Source: Clostridiales bacterium (GTDB lineage: Bacteria > Bacillota > Clostridia > Christensenellales > Aristaeellaceae). From it: a DNA stretch of 64,000 nt. Below are positions 21,748 through 30,882 of the stretch, one piece after another. The DNA lies in contig JAFGGL010000040.1 in NCBI GenBank assembly GCA_016930575.1, positions 1-64,000 of the forward strand. Reading direction: 5' to 3'. Below the pieces are notes generated by a model. It saw only the letters and a program-made list of their open reading frames with translations. It did no database searches and was not told the DNA's origin. A program made the position numbers and the translations under genes. Position 1 is the stretch's first letter. Each line of letters starts with the position of its first letter.

Positions 21748-22299
21748 TTATAAATCAAACGCTGTTTTGATCTGCAGCGCGGCGGCGTCCGGCGGCAGAT
21801 CGGTGTTGTCGATTTTTATGTAGTTCTCAAACGGGATCTCGCCGGGCATGCTTTCCAGGCGGTGCGCGGCGTTGTCGCGGAACAGCCGCTGGTTGGAGGC
21901 TTCGATATCCCGCTTGGAGGCCTTGTGCTTCAGGCGGTTTTCCGTGGCGTTTCGCGCCATGCGGACTTCCCTGGGCGCGACCAGCTCCACATAGTAAAAC
22001 TCGGTGTCGTACGGCCTGAAGATATCCTTGATGTGCTCGATGGCAGCCCAGTCGGACGGCATATCGAACGCCCACATGTAGGTAAAGATCATGCCGTAAC
22101 AGTCCGACGCGGCGAACTCCTCAAAGATCACTTCCCTGAGCCGCGAGGTCACGTGCCCGTTGAACTTCCCGAAGATCTCGATTACGGGTTCGATGGTCAT
22201 ATGGTTGTGGAACAGCCGCAGATCCGTGATCTTCATCAATTCCTGCCCGACCGTCATCTTGCCGACGGCCGCGTCCCCGATCAGAAACACCAGTTTCAT
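21748..22299 (-). CDS. P-loop nucleotide-binding protein, shikimate/adenylate-kinase-like
   Basis: Soluble 183-residue protein with an N-terminal P-loop 'LIGDAAVGKMTVGQEL' (residues 6-21). The residue after the P-loop lysine is Met followed by Thr, a variant seen in a group of uncharacterised kinase-like proteins. 'FHNHMTIEPVIEIF' follows, with a possible acidic/His substrate site, then 'YYVELVAPREVRMARN' resembling the lid of small-molecule kinases. The substrate is unknown. It sits 23 bases after the amylase gene and 45 bases before gtrA, probably in one transcript, but no shared function is evident. Confidence 0.7.
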   Translation of the reverse strand: MKLVFLIGDAAVGKMTVGQELMKITDLRLFHNHMTIEPVIEIFGKFNGHVTSRLREVIFEEFAASDCYGMIFTYMWAFDMPSDWAAIEHIKDIFRPYDTEFYYVELVAPREVRMARNATENRLKHKASKRDIEASNQRLFRDNAAHRLESMPGEIPFENYIKIDNTDLPPDAAALQIKTAFDL

Positions 22300-22322
22300 T
22301 CTGCCACCAACTTCTTGCTTTT

Positions 22323-23816
22323 TTACGGCAGCGCCCAGACCACAGTCGAACGCGGAGCAATCATCATGCCGCCGTCTGTTTGTTCACTCTGCATGTCGCC
22401 GGTGTCAAACACCGCCAGCAGCGTGCCGGATGACGGCATGAACAGCGCTTCGTCATGCGAGAAATTATACGCAATGAGAATCGTTTGTTCGCCGTCGGTC
22501 AGCGTGAACGCACCCAGGCGCGTATCGCCAGTCTCGACAACTTCAGCGCTCCCATCGACAAAGAGCGGGTACTGATTTCTAAACTCCAATACGGATCGGT
22601 AGAAGTTCAATAATGAATCCGGATCATTCTCCTGTTCGTCCGCGCCGGTCTGCAGCCGCTGCGCCTGCGTGGCGCCTTCCGGCGGCAGACAGACGCCCGT
22701 CTGCTCCGTAACGCTCCAGAGCATGGGCAGGCGTTTGTTCGGATCGTCGCCCGAGCCGGTCATACCGATCTCCTCGCCGTAATAGAGGAACGGCACGCCC
22801 GGCGACAGCAGATACAGCGCCGCGGCCTGCTTTTCCATTTGCTGATCGAGGACCAGCACGCCGGATATCCGCCCCTGGTCGTGATTGCCTAAAAACGGCG
22901 CGGCGACCGCATCGGGGTTGACCGCCGCGATGTCCTGCCGCCAGGCGACGATCCCGCCGGCGAACGACTGCCCGCTTTCGCTGCGCATGGCTTTGGAAAG
23001 CGAGCCCGTGGACGACATCGGGAAGTTGAACAGCGCGTCAATGCCGCTTTTATAGAGTTCCAGTATCGTCACGCCGTCCGTCCATGCCTCGCCGACTAAA
23101 AACGCTTCCGTGTCGATTTCCTTGACGGTCTTGTCCAGCCATTCCAGAAAGTCGATATTACTCTGCGACTGCGCGTCATAGTAATGCGTCACCGCGTCCA
23201 GGCGGAAGCCGCCCACGCCGCGGGAAAGCCAGAACGCAGCGATGGCTTTGATCTCCTCCCGCACGGCCGGATTGTCCAGGTTCAACTCGGGCATGCCCTC
23301 ATCGAAGCCCGCCGCGTAATACCAGTCCGTACCCTCGACCGGGCAATCGCCCTTCCCCTGCGTGAACTGGTAGTAATCAATATAGGGATCGGACAGATCC
23401 CCGTTTTGCAGGCTTTCCACGGCGGACGCGAACCACGGATGCTCCGAAGACGTGTGGTTGACGACCAGATCGAAAACCAGCGTGATTCCGCGCGCTTCAC
23501 ACGCGCCGGCCAGTGCGTCGAAATCGGCGAGAGTGCCGAAGTCCGGGTCGATATCCGTGTAATCCGCAACGTCGTATTTATGATAGGACGGCGACGGCGA
23601 CACGGGCGTCAGCCAGACGCCGTCAACGCCGAGCGCTTGAATATAATCAAGCTTTGAAACGATCCCGTTCAAGTCCCCGATGCCGTCGCCGTTTGAATCG
23701 CGGTAGCTGCCCGTGAAGATCTCATACACGGCCGAAACCCCGGCCGCGGAGGCAAGCGGCAGCAGGCACGGCAGGCACACGAGTAAAATCGTCGCTATTC
23801 TCTTCAATTGTCTCAT
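22323..23816 (-). CDS. Secreted alpha-amylase family protein, glycoside hydrolase family 13
   Basis: Alpha-glucan hydrolase of 497 residues with a signal peptide (1-24, ending 'LPLASAAG'), so exported. The GH13 barrel starts at 'YEIFTGSYRDSNGDGIGDL'. Conserved regions: 'FDLVVNHTS' (115-123), 'GGFRLDAVT' with nucleophile Asp207, 'FLVGEAWTD' with acid/base Glu243, and 'FLGNHDQGR' with Asp313. A calcium site of the DSNGDGIGD type is present near residue 40. The C-terminal beta-domain ends the protein; there is no cell-wall anchor or carbohydrate-binding module. Probably starch or maltodextrin breakdown outside the cell. No maltodextrin transporter was seen next to it. Confidence 0.93.
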   Translation of the reverse strand: MRQLKRIATILLVCLPCLLPLASAAGVSAVYEIFTGSYRDSNGDGIGDLNGIVSKLDYIQALGVDGVWLTPVSPSPSYHKYDVADYTDIDPDFGTLADFDALAGACEARGITLVFDLVVNHTSSEHPWFASAVESLQNGDLSDPYIDYYQFTQGKGDCPVEGTDWYYAAGFDEGMPELNLDNPAVREEIKAIAAFWLSRGVGGFRLDAVTHYYDAQSQSNIDFLEWLDKTVKEIDTEAFLVGEAWTDGVTILELYKSGIDALFNFPMSSTGSLSKAMRSESGQSFAGGIVAWRQDIAAVNPDAVAAPFLGNHDQGRISGVLVLDQQMEKQAAALYLLSPGVPFLYYGEEIGMTGSGDDPNKRLPMLWSVTEQTGVCLPPEGATQAQRLQTGADEQENDPDSLLNFYRSVLEFRNQYPLFVDGSAEVVETGDTRLGAFTLTDGEQTILIAYNFSHDEALFMPSSGTLLAVFDTGDMQSEQTDGGMMIAPRSTVVWALP

Positions 23817-23946
23817 CTGTCGCCTTCCCTACATGCACACCGAGTGCGGTTCGTTCAATATGGTTTATGGAAACGATGATTCATAGTAGCATTTCGCCGC
23901 GGCAATTTCAACGTTGTATTTCCTGCGCGGAACTTCGCCACGTCCA

Positions 23947-23974
23947 TTGACAACGCACAGGTTTTTGCTATGAT
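23947..23974 (+). promoter_or_regulatory. Promoter of the YitT-family gene
   Basis: TTGACA (23947-23952), a 16-base spacer and TATGAT (23969-23974). The leader contains a GC hairpin (arms 24006-24012 and 24025-24031) just before the ribosome site, which may influence translation. Confidence 0.65.
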
Positions 23975-24046
23975 GATCTGGAATCCTGACGGAATGATTT
24001 TCCAGCCGGAGGTCCAAAGCGAACTCCGGCGGAAATGGAGCCTTGT

Positions 24047-24949
24047 ATGCAGCGAAACGGCACCGCCCATCCGGCCAGCTTGCGCGATAAGCCAGGCAAA
24101 CGTAACGGCGCGGCCAAAGATTACGTTTTACTCACGCTGGGATCGCTGCTGATCGCCGTCGGCGTATATTTCTTCAAATTCCCCAATCATTTTTCCACAG
24201 GCGGGGTCAGCGGCCTTTCCATCATCTTCAACCACTATCTGCCCTCTGTCAGCCAAGCGGCATACATGTTCGTCATCAATCAGCTGCTTCTGGTTGTCGG
24301 ACTGATCCTATTCGGGCGGGGCTTCGGCTTGCGCACGGTGTATTGCAGCCTTGTGATGAGCGGCACGGTATGGGTGCTGGAAGCCCTGGCGCCGATGAAC
24401 GCGCCGCTTACCAGCCAGCCGCTGCTGGAATTGTTATTCGCGGTCACGCTGCCGGCGATCGGCAGCGCCGTGCTGTTCAACATCGAATCGTCCAGCGGCG
24501 GCACGGATATCATCGCGATGGTCCTTAGGAAATTCACCTCGCTCAACATCGGGATCTGTCTGTTGGCAGGCGATTTCTGCATCACGCTGATGGCGCTGGT
24601 CGCCTTCGGACCCGAGACCGGGCTGTTCAGCATTCTGGGCCTGATGATCAAAGCGGTCGTCGTGGACCTGGTGCTGGAAAACATCAAGGTGCATAAGAGT
24701 TTTCAAATCATCACATCCAATCCGGACGCCATCGTGAAGTTCATCGTGGAGGAACTGCACAGGGGCGCCACGGCGTTACACGGCGAAGGCGCGTTTACGC
24801 ATCTGGATAAAACCGTACTCCTGACCGTCGTCAACAGGATGCAGGCTGTCAAGCTGCGCCGTTTCATCAGGGACGCGGATCCTTCCAGCTTCATCCTGAT
24901 CACCAACACAAGCGAGATCATCGGCAAAGGATTCCGCGGCACGATATGA
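24047..24949 (+). CDS. YitT-family membrane protein with C-terminal DUF2179 domain
   Basis: Integral membrane protein of 300 residues with about five hydrophobic helices ('LLTLGSLLIAVGVYFFKFP', 'GGVSGLSIIF', and 'SSSGGTDIIAMVL' in the conserved core) followed by the soluble DUF2179 domain (about 215-300, 'GATALHGEGAF', 'LLTVVNRMQAVKLRRFI'). The family is widespread in Bacillota; its transport or regulatory role is not settled. The ATG at 24047 is preferred over 24035 because GGAG lies 6 bases upstream. It has its own promoter and is followed after 57 bases by the YbaK-like gene. Confidence 0.9.
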   Translation: MQRNGTAHPASLRDKPGKRNGAAKDYVLLTLGSLLIAVGVYFFKFPNHFSTGGVSGLSIIFNHYLPSVSQAAYMFVINQLLLVVGLILFGRGFGLRTVYCSLVMSGTVWVLEALAPMNAPLTSQPLLELLFAVTLPAIGSAVLFNIESSSGGTDIIAMVLRKFTSLNIGICLLAGDFCITLMALVAFGPETGLFSILGLMIKAVVVDLVLENIKVHKSFQIITSNPDAIVKFIVEELHRGATALHGEGAFTHLDKTVLLTVVNRMQAVKLRRFIRDADPSSFILITNTSEIIGKGFRGTI

Positions 24950-25006
24950 CGGGATCCGTATCCGCTTCGCCCGCATTGATACAATAAAAGGCATGTGGAG
25001 GTCTTC

Positions 25007-25477
25007 ATGGCGATCGACAAGGTGAGAGCCTACTTCGGGCAATGGAACATGGAACACAGAATCCTGGAATTCGGCGTTTCAAGCGCGACGGTAGACCTCG
25101 CGGCGGAAGCCGTGGGGTGCGAACCGCGGCGCATCGCCAAAACCCTGTCGTTTTTGTTGGCCGGCGCCCCCGTCCTGATCGTTGCGGCCGGCGACGCGAA
25201 GATCAGCAATCCCAAATATAAAGCGGCTTTCGGCACGAAAGCCAAGATGCTGAACCCGGAAGACGCCCTGCGGCTGATCGGCCACGCCGTAGGCGGCGTC
25301 TGCCCTTTCGCGGTGTGCGAAGGGGTGACCGTCTATCTTGACGTTTCCCTGAAACGGTTTGATACCGTTTTCCCCGCCTGCGGCAGCCCCAACAGCGCGA
25401 TCGAGCTGACGATACCCGAGCTGGAAACGTATTCCGGTTTCACATCCTGGGTCGATGTCTTCCAGGGGTGGGAATAG
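25007..25477 (+). CDS. YbaK/EbsC-family aminoacyl-tRNA editing protein
   Basis: A 156-residue free-standing editing domain related to YbaK (Cys-tRNA-Pro deacylase) and ProX. It would hydrolyse mischarged tRNA in the cytoplasm. Family marks are 'EPRRIAKTLSFLL' with the conserved lysine, 'GDAKISNPKYKAAFG', 'GHAVGGVCPFA' and the C-terminal 'VFPACGSPNSAIELT'. The ATG at 25007 has GGAGG 5 bases upstream; the start at 24995 does not. It ends in a strong terminator and is co-directional with the YitT gene, probably on the same transcript. The cognate misacylated tRNA cannot be told from sequence. Confidence 0.92.
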   Translation: MAIDKVRAYFGQWNMEHRILEFGVSSATVDLAAEAVGCEPRRIAKTLSFLLAGAPVLIVAAGDAKISNPKYKAAFGTKAKMLNPEDALRLIGHAVGGVCPFAVCEGVTVYLDVSLKRFDTVFPACGSPNSAIELTIPELETYSGFTSWVDVFQGWE

Positions 25478-25495
25478 CGGAATTAAACCTATGAA

Positions 25496-25537
25496 CGCCC
25501 CGTACCGGCTGCCGAGCAGCCGGTACGGGGCGTTTTT
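25496..25537 (+). terminator. Intrinsic terminator, probably bidirectional
   Basis: A long GC stem (25496-25512 with 25516-25532) around a short loop is followed by five T at 25533-25537. It closes the YitT-YbaK unit and sits just past the stop of the convergent acyl-CoA synthetase gene (25566). Confidence 0.88.
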
Positions 25538-25565
25538 GCAAAGGAATCTTTCCGCGCAGTTCGGG

Positions 25566-27797
25566 CTATTTCCGGCTCCAGTACGCGGCGAACGCGTCCA
25601 GGCTGCGGATGGCCGAGCGGATGTCTGAGAACACCGGCAGGCCGTTCTCCTCCAGGTAGCGCACAAGTTCCTGATAATGCCTGCCCGCGTTGACCGATAC
25701 CACTACCGGTTTTTGCGTCTTCCGAAACGCGCGTACCAGCAGCGGGCCGATGGCGTCCTCGTCCAGGTAATTCTCCTCCACGGTCTTCAGCGAATCAACA
25801 TGCGGCACGATGCCCACGAACAGGCAATCCACGTTTTGGTCCGAAAGCACCGCCTCGATAAAGCGCGCGTACAGCGGATCGTCGGTCATCGGTGTCAGGT
25901 CCAGAAAGGCCGTTTCCACGTTCACCAGCCCGTGCGTGTTGAGCGTTTTCAAAGTTTCCACCGTTTCGGGCGCGAGGACGGCGGGCGTCAGCTCGTTGAG
26001 GATATCCGCGCCCATCGTAGCCTCCAGCCCCGCGTTCACAACGCCCGCCACGCGGCAGCCACGCGCGGGCTTCTTGGAAAGCACCGCGAAGGTCTTGGTG
26101 TAGTTGTAGAAGTCGTCCAGTTCTTCCGTCAATATGCTGCCGCCCTGCAGGCACGCCGCGCGGAACACCTCGTAGCTGCCGCTCATCGCCGCCGTATGCG
26201 ACGCGGCGGCCTTCGCGCCCGCTTCGGTGCGGCCGGATTTATAGACGATCACGGGCTTGTGCGATCGGCGCAGGAGATCGTAAAACTGCCTGCCCTCGCC
26301 CTTGCCCAGCCCCTCCAGGTAGATGGCAATCACGTCGGTCTTCGAGTCCGATTCGAAATACGCCGTCAGATCGGGGATGTTCACGTCCACCTTGTTGCCG
26401 AAACTCACGATACTGCGGAAGATTCCCGTCTGCTGGTTGCGTTCGATGAAGGTGATGCTCATCGCGCCCGACTGGGTCAGAAGCGCGGCGTTGCTGTGCC
26501 CGCTCAGGGGGACGGACAGCCGGTTTTCCTCGATAAACAGGGTGTTCACGCCGTTTTCCCCGTCGCACGGAGCGGCAAACACGCCCATGCAGTTGGGACC
26601 GATCACGCGCACGCCGGGCTTGCGCACGCGGGCGATCTCGGCGGCGAACCGGTTGTAATCCATATCCGCCGGGATGCCGGAGATGAGGATCACGCTCTTG
26701 CCCGACGGCACCGATTCCACAAACGGGATGGAATACTGCCCGGGCGCGGCATAGACCAGCAGATCGTACGGCGCGGCGATCTCGCCGATGCTTTTGTACA
26801 GCGGGAATACCTGCCCGCCGATCTCCGTTTCGCCGCCTTTGGGATTCACGCAGCAGATATCGCTGCGGCCGAGGTCCACAAGCAGGCTGACGATGTTGCG
26901 CGCCATATTGTACTTCTGCGCATCGGTGGACACGCCGACGACCACGACGCCTCGGGGACTGAAGAAACGCGACAGGCCCTGCTCATCGGGCTGCACGTCC
27001 ATATCGCCGCCGTCCGCGGCGGGGATGAATTCGGCGTAGCCGTCTACCGCAACGAAGCGCCTGTCCTTGGAAAACACGATGGGATTCAAATCCAGCGTTT
27101 TGAAATAGAACGGCGGGCTGCTGTGCGTGAACATCGAATACGCAAGGCCGAGTTCGGACAGCCGGGCCACCGCCAGGGCGATCTGGTCCAAACGCTCAAG
27201 GCAGCCCATATCCCGGAACTTGTGGCGGATGTTGAGTTGATTTAAAAGGTTTTTGGCGTCCTCCAGCGTAACGGGCGCGAGCATGAGGTTTGCCGGATCG
27301 TAAAACTTCGCGAAAAACTCCGCGTCGTCGCCGCCCTTGGTAAGCGTCACCACCGTGCCGAACGACGGGTCCTCCTGGAAGCCCAGCATGATCTCGTCCC
27401 CGATAGCCTGCGTGAAGTGGATGAATTCGACCAGTAAAAATCCGTCGATACGCGGCTTTTGGCCGTCCTCGAAATGGGAGAGCACGTCGCGCCGCATATG
27501 GCTTAATACATAGCGGATGAACAGGGGATCGGCGATGCTCACCCGTTTCACGCCGCCGTAGCGCTGGTTGTGTGCCATGTCGCGCGACACGACCTTCACC
27601 ATGATGTCCCTGCCGCCGAACGCCGCGATCAACTCGTCGGTCACCTGGTCGGGGGCCGTTACGAACCGGTACAAGGGGATTTGAAATCCGACGAGCCTGA
27701 GTATCTCGTACACCTCGTGCTCGTACAGCGTATGCCGCCCGTCGCCGTGCGCCGCCTCAAGCAGCGCGTCGACCTGTTCGATGACCTGTTTTTCCAT
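25566..27797 (-). CDS. Acyl-CoA (acetyl-CoA) synthetase, ADP-forming, fused subunits
   Basis: Converts an acyl-CoA, ADP and phosphate to acid, CoA and ATP (or the reverse), a substrate-level energy step in fermenters. The 743 residues fuse both subunits with the ATP-grasp part first (about 1-245: 'MVKVVSRDMAHNQRYGGVKR', 'EFIHFTQAIGDEIMLG'). The CoA-binding Rossmann domain follows (from 'RGVVVVGVSTDAQKYNM'), then the succinyl-CoA-ligase-like domains with 'GPNCMGVF', 'TQSGAMSITFIER' and the phospho-histidine loop 'AASHTAAMSGSYE'. This order is the reverse of the common alpha-beta fusion. It stands alone between convergent and divergent neighbours, so context gives no substrate. Confidence 0.88.
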   Translation of the reverse strand: MEKQVIEQVDALLEAAHGDGRHTLYEHEVYEILRLVGFQIPLYRFVTAPDQVTDELIAAFGGRDIMVKVVSRDMAHNQRYGGVKRVSIADPLFIRYVLSHMRRDVLSHFEDGQKPRIDGFLLVEFIHFTQAIGDEIMLGFQEDPSFGTVVTLTKGGDDAEFFAKFYDPANLMLAPVTLEDAKNLLNQLNIRHKFRDMGCLERLDQIALAVARLSELGLAYSMFTHSSPPFYFKTLDLNPIVFSKDRRFVAVDGYAEFIPAADGGDMDVQPDEQGLSRFFSPRGVVVVGVSTDAQKYNMARNIVSLLVDLGRSDICCVNPKGGETEIGGQVFPLYKSIGEIAAPYDLLVYAAPGQYSIPFVESVPSGKSVILISGIPADMDYNRFAAEIARVRKPGVRVIGPNCMGVFAAPCDGENGVNTLFIEENRLSVPLSGHSNAALLTQSGAMSITFIERNQQTGIFRSIVSFGNKVDVNIPDLTAYFESDSKTDVIAIYLEGLGKGEGRQFYDLLRRSHKPVIVYKSGRTEAGAKAAASHTAAMSGSYEVFRAACLQGGSILTEELDDFYNYTKTFAVLSKKPARGCRVAGVVNAGLEATMGADILNELTPAVLAPETVETLKTLNTHGLVNVETAFLDLTPMTDDPLYARFIEAVLSDQNVDCLFVGIVPHVDSLKTVEENYLDEDAIGPLLVRAFRKTQKPVVVSVNAGRHYQELVRYLEENGLPVFSDIRSAIRSLDAFAAYWSRK

Positions 27798-28522
27798 ACC
27801 CTTGTTCCCCTATTCTATGGCTGTGCTTCCATTGCCCGCAGCATAACGGAAAATCCGCATAAACCGCCGGCGCGCAGTAATAATGCGCTGCGTGAACCTA
27901 TGGATGGTATGGAATAATCATAGCATGAATAAACGGGATTGAAAAGACGGAAAAGTACAGGTGGTATATGAGCTCTCTGTGCAACAAAAACGACGGTACA
28001 AACTAAGCGTATTCCGCACAAGCGTACTCCATACACCGTCCCATACGCCGAGAAACCCGTTTCGGGACGACAGGATTTGGAGGGATATCATAGCCAAAAA
28101 CGACTGTAATCCGTTGTCAATTCAATCCGTGAAAACGTCTTTAAATAAGGGTTTCAAAATACCGCAAACAATACAAATAAACGAATATCAATCCCAACTG
28201 CGGTAAATTATGATGGTGGTCGAATATTGTTATAAGAACGCTAAAACTTTGGATCCAGCGTAAGTTGTGTGCCGGTTCGCGGTTCCATTTTCATGGCATC
28301 ATCAATGCATAAATGAAGAATGCAACGAAAAAAAGAAGATATTTTATCGCGTCTCAGGGTATGCCGTGATTGACCAATTGTCATCATTGTTTTGTTGAAT
28401 CGCAATTTACTGGAATGCTCCCCGGAAATATGATATACTAAAAGCCAACAAGACACAATTCACTACCGCTTCCTCTATGAAAACTCTTGTACGGTTTGAC
28501 TGATTCGAAGGGGAGTTTTTTA
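27798..28522. other. Intergenic region, no gene seen; entry into AT-richer block
   Basis: About 725 bases with no convincing reading frame on either strand. Base composition becomes visibly AT-richer near 28,000 and stays so to about 42,200. A plausible -10 (TATACT, 28433-28438) with a poor -35 precedes the fibronectin-type gene. Some hairpin-forming GC stretches occur near 27,870. No tRNA, riboswitch or repeat array was recognised. Confidence 0.5.
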
Positions 28523-29872
28523 ATGCGAAAACTTATCATTCGTTATATGATAACTCTTGCTTGTCTTATAATCATAACCATGGTTTTTTTCACTGCTACG
28601 GCATTGGCGGACCCGTATCCTTCCAATGTGCATGCGACGCCTGTAGATGCTACAACTATCCAGGTAACCTGGTCTGATAATGCGTGGGCGCAAAGCTATC
28701 GTGTATACCGTAACATGGATATGGCGGCGGAAGTGGCCGAGGATGTGAATGTATATCTGGACACCGGATTACTGACAGGTATGGCTTATTATTATCGAGT
28801 GGCTTCTGTAGTGGATGGAATAGAGTATTCCTCAACGGGCAGCACTGCAACCTGGGCTATGCCCCTGGACGCGCCTTCCATCAACTCCGTGTCATCAGAA
28901 ATAGGCGTAGACTACGAGGGGCATATTCTTCTGCTAATCGACCTGACATACACGGCCGTAACCGGCGCTACCGGATATGAGATATTCGCCAGAGAAGAGG
29001 GAGTCGGCGCATACACACAAGTATCGGAGACGATCGATACGTATGTCACCGTAGGGTATAGCCTGCCTGACGAGGCGACGCGTTATTGGTTCAAGGTACG
29101 CGCATGCAATAGCTTTCTGTTTACAGAGTCCGACGAGTACCAGTTGTTCTCCGGTCCTTTCAGTGATGCGGTTTATATCGACTATACACCGCTGCAACTC
29201 CCAAATCTTGGCGGGTACTTCTTGTATGAAGAAGTGTGGCCCTGGGATGATCCCTGGGCGGCAGAGTATCTGGCATCCATTCTGGACGTGTATGGCAATC
29301 CTCAGAAATGGCCGCAAGATATACCGCTGGATACAGCCATGCTTTCCGAGCTTGCGCGGAAACTGATGAATCAGGAGGAATTGACGGCTTATGAGCAGCG
29401 TATCGTAAATGCTGTACATCCACACGGACTTGCGCTGCTTCTCGGCGTATATGAATCGCCGCCGGGCAAGCAGGCGGCGGAAGCGCTGTCACAGCATCTT
29501 GCAGAAATACATACGCTCCTTGGCACCGCGCTGCCAGAGGCATTGTCCGGTGAAATGCAGCAGTTGTATTTTGCGGCGCTGGACAAAACATGCGCGTTGG
29601 CATCGCTATCGATGGGTTTTGAGTGGGACGACAACCTGGCGCTCACCAGCTTACAGATCAACGCGGGGCTGATGAGTGATATTGTATTCAGCAATTTGCC
29701 GGGCGTCGGTGCGATGCTGGAATATATCACGATGGCGACACCGACACAAACACCTGCCCCTGCATCGAATATTCAACACGCTCCGGCACAATTCGTCATG
29801 TTTGCTTCTACGCCAACACCGACCCCCACACCGGCGCCTATCGTGCTAACAATCAGGTTAATCCGCCCATGA
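28523..29872 (+). CDS. Secreted protein with two fibronectin type III domains and Pro/Thr tail
   Basis: Exported protein of 449 residues. A signal peptide (about 1-32, ending 'ATALAD') leads into a first fibronectin III domain (about 36-118: 'IQVTWSDNAWAQSYRVYR', 'GMAYYYRVASV') and a second (about 120-218: 'ATGYEIFAREE', 'RYWFKVRACNS'). A helical region of unknown fold (225-400) follows, then a low-complexity tail ('TPTQTPAPA', 'TPTPTPTPAP'). There is no sortase motif, lipobox or catalytic signature. The ATG at 28523 has GGGAG 7 bases upstream. The next gene is a smaller secreted protein; together they may be surface or matrix components. Function unknown. Confidence 0.8.
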   Translation: MRKLIIRYMITLACLIIITMVFFTATALADPYPSNVHATPVDATTIQVTWSDNAWAQSYRVYRNMDMAAEVAEDVNVYLDTGLLTGMAYYYRVASVVDGIEYSSTGSTATWAMPLDAPSINSVSSEIGVDYEGHILLLIDLTYTAVTGATGYEIFAREEGVGAYTQVSETIDTYVTVGYSLPDEATRYWFKVRACNSFLFTESDEYQLFSGPFSDAVYIDYTPLQLPNLGGYFLYEEVWPWDDPWAAEYLASILDVYGNPQKWPQDIPLDTAMLSELARKLMNQEELTAYEQRIVNAVHPHGLALLLGVYESPPGKQAAEALSQHLAEIHTLLGTALPEALSGEMQQLYFAALDKTCALASLSMGFEWDDNLALTSLQINAGLMSDIVFSNLPGVGAMLEYITMATPTQTPAPASNIQHAPAQFVMFASTPTPTPTPAPIVLTIRLIRP

Positions 29873-29921
29873 AACGACTGTAATGGAAACCGATTTTCGG
29901 ACAAGTAAGGAGTGCTGTCAG

Positions 29922-30665
29922 ATGAAAAAAAGATTGCTTCGGCGTATCCTGGTTCTATTGGTTTTGTTGCTAACCTTCGCAACCCCGGCCATTCCGATGG
30001 CCTCCGCCAGCCCGACCTCTACCCCTTCGCTTTATCCGCCCAGCTCATTGGTGTCGCTGACACATAACTGTCCCAATACCGGCATTATGGTTCCCGAAAC
30101 TTTCAACCCCTTGAACTACAGTTATATTCTAACAGTAGCCAGTTGGGTGAGCCGTGTGACGATTACGCCGGTGAGTTTGGATCCGGTAGCGATGATCTAT
30201 GTAAACGGACAGTACAACCCGTCAGGCCAGACGTCGCAGGAATTCGACATGACGAATAATCCGCAGGCGGTAACGATCATGGTTACTACCGGCAGTGAGA
30301 CATCAGTCTATACGGTCTTCCTGCAGCGCCGACCCAGCGAGGCTCGTACGCGCGTTTCAATTGGTTACCTGAAAAATTTCTACCAGAGCGGCGGAAAATG
30401 GTATGCAAAGCTGGATTTGGTTACCGTTACATACGGAGACGGTTATACCAACTACACCTCCTCTTATACCAATGAAACCACAGCGCTTTACAACCATGCG
30501 ATTGCCACCAACTGTATTTTCTACACGGGATCGCAGAACAACCCGACCCGGTACAGGGAACCCAATTCCTTCCTGTCTCACATCACACTAAACGGAAGCG
30601 AAATGTTCCGCGTGATCTATTTGGAGGATGAAATTGTCGCACTGATTCCGTATGATATCCATTAG
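29922..30665 (+). CDS. Secreted protein with cadherin-like beta-sandwich domain, unknown function
   Basis: A 247-residue exported protein. The signal peptide (1-29) is strongly basic then hydrophobic ('MKKRLLRRILVLLVLLLTF', cleavage near 'ASA'). Residues about 40-140 resemble the cadherin-like beta-sandwich repeat found in bacterial surface proteins ('FNPLNYSYILTV', 'VTITPVSLDP', 'GSETSVYTVFLQR'). The last 105 residues are Tyr/Thr/Asn-rich and not recognised. AAGGAG lies 9 bases before the ATG at 29922; an earlier start at 29883 would spoil the signal peptide. It follows the fibronectin-type gene by about 50 bases and is probably co-expressed. It converges on the REC-GGDEF gene. Confidence 0.7.
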   Translation: MKKRLLRRILVLLVLLLTFATPAIPMASASPTSTPSLYPPSSLVSLTHNCPNTGIMVPETFNPLNYSYILTVASWVSRVTITPVSLDPVAMIYVNGQYNPSGQTSQEFDMTNNPQAVTIMVTTGSETSVYTVFLQRRPSEARTRVSIGYLKNFYQSGGKWYAKLDLVTVTYGDGYTNYTSSYTNETTALYNHAIATNCIFYTGSQNNPTRYREPNSFLSHITLNGSEMFRVIYLEDEIVALIPYDIH

Positions 30666-30679
30666 TTCCGCCGAGCTAA

Positions 30680-30818
30680 TCCCGATTCTGATGGTTGTGA
30701 GCGCTATACAACCGTTAAACGCCGAATCATCAATGGATTGCAGACTGTCGGACAAGCCGATGTACAAAAGTGCAAAGCAGTCTCTGAATGTGTTCTCCCG
30801 ATATTGACAGCAGAATGT
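30680..30818 (-). pseudogene. Relic of a BspA-type leucine-rich-repeat (LRR_5) protein
   Basis: On the minus strand the reading 'ENTFRDCFALLYIGLSDSLQ' followed by 'SIDDSAFNGCIALTTIRIG' matches the repeat unit of BspA-like surface proteins (AFxxCxxLxxIxIPxxVxxI). Only about two repeats remain. No signal peptide, start codon or ribosome site belongs to them, and the frame runs into the REC-GGDEF gene upstream. It is best read as a fragment of a deleted surface-protein gene. Confidence 0.65.
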
Positions 30819-30882
30819 CCGTCCAACGCGGTAGGAATCTCGACGGATTCTTCCTGTTACGACTTTATACTCCCTAAACAGC

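Noticed and set aside
24006-24031. Leader hairpin before the YitT gene as a riboswitch
   Set aside because: It is a single 7-bp stem with no conserved aptamer features; noted only as a possible translation-modulating hairpin.
27961-28206. 81-codon plus-strand frame in the 27.8-28.5 kb gap
   Set aside because: No ribosome site, no motif and low-complexity basic composition; treated as chance.
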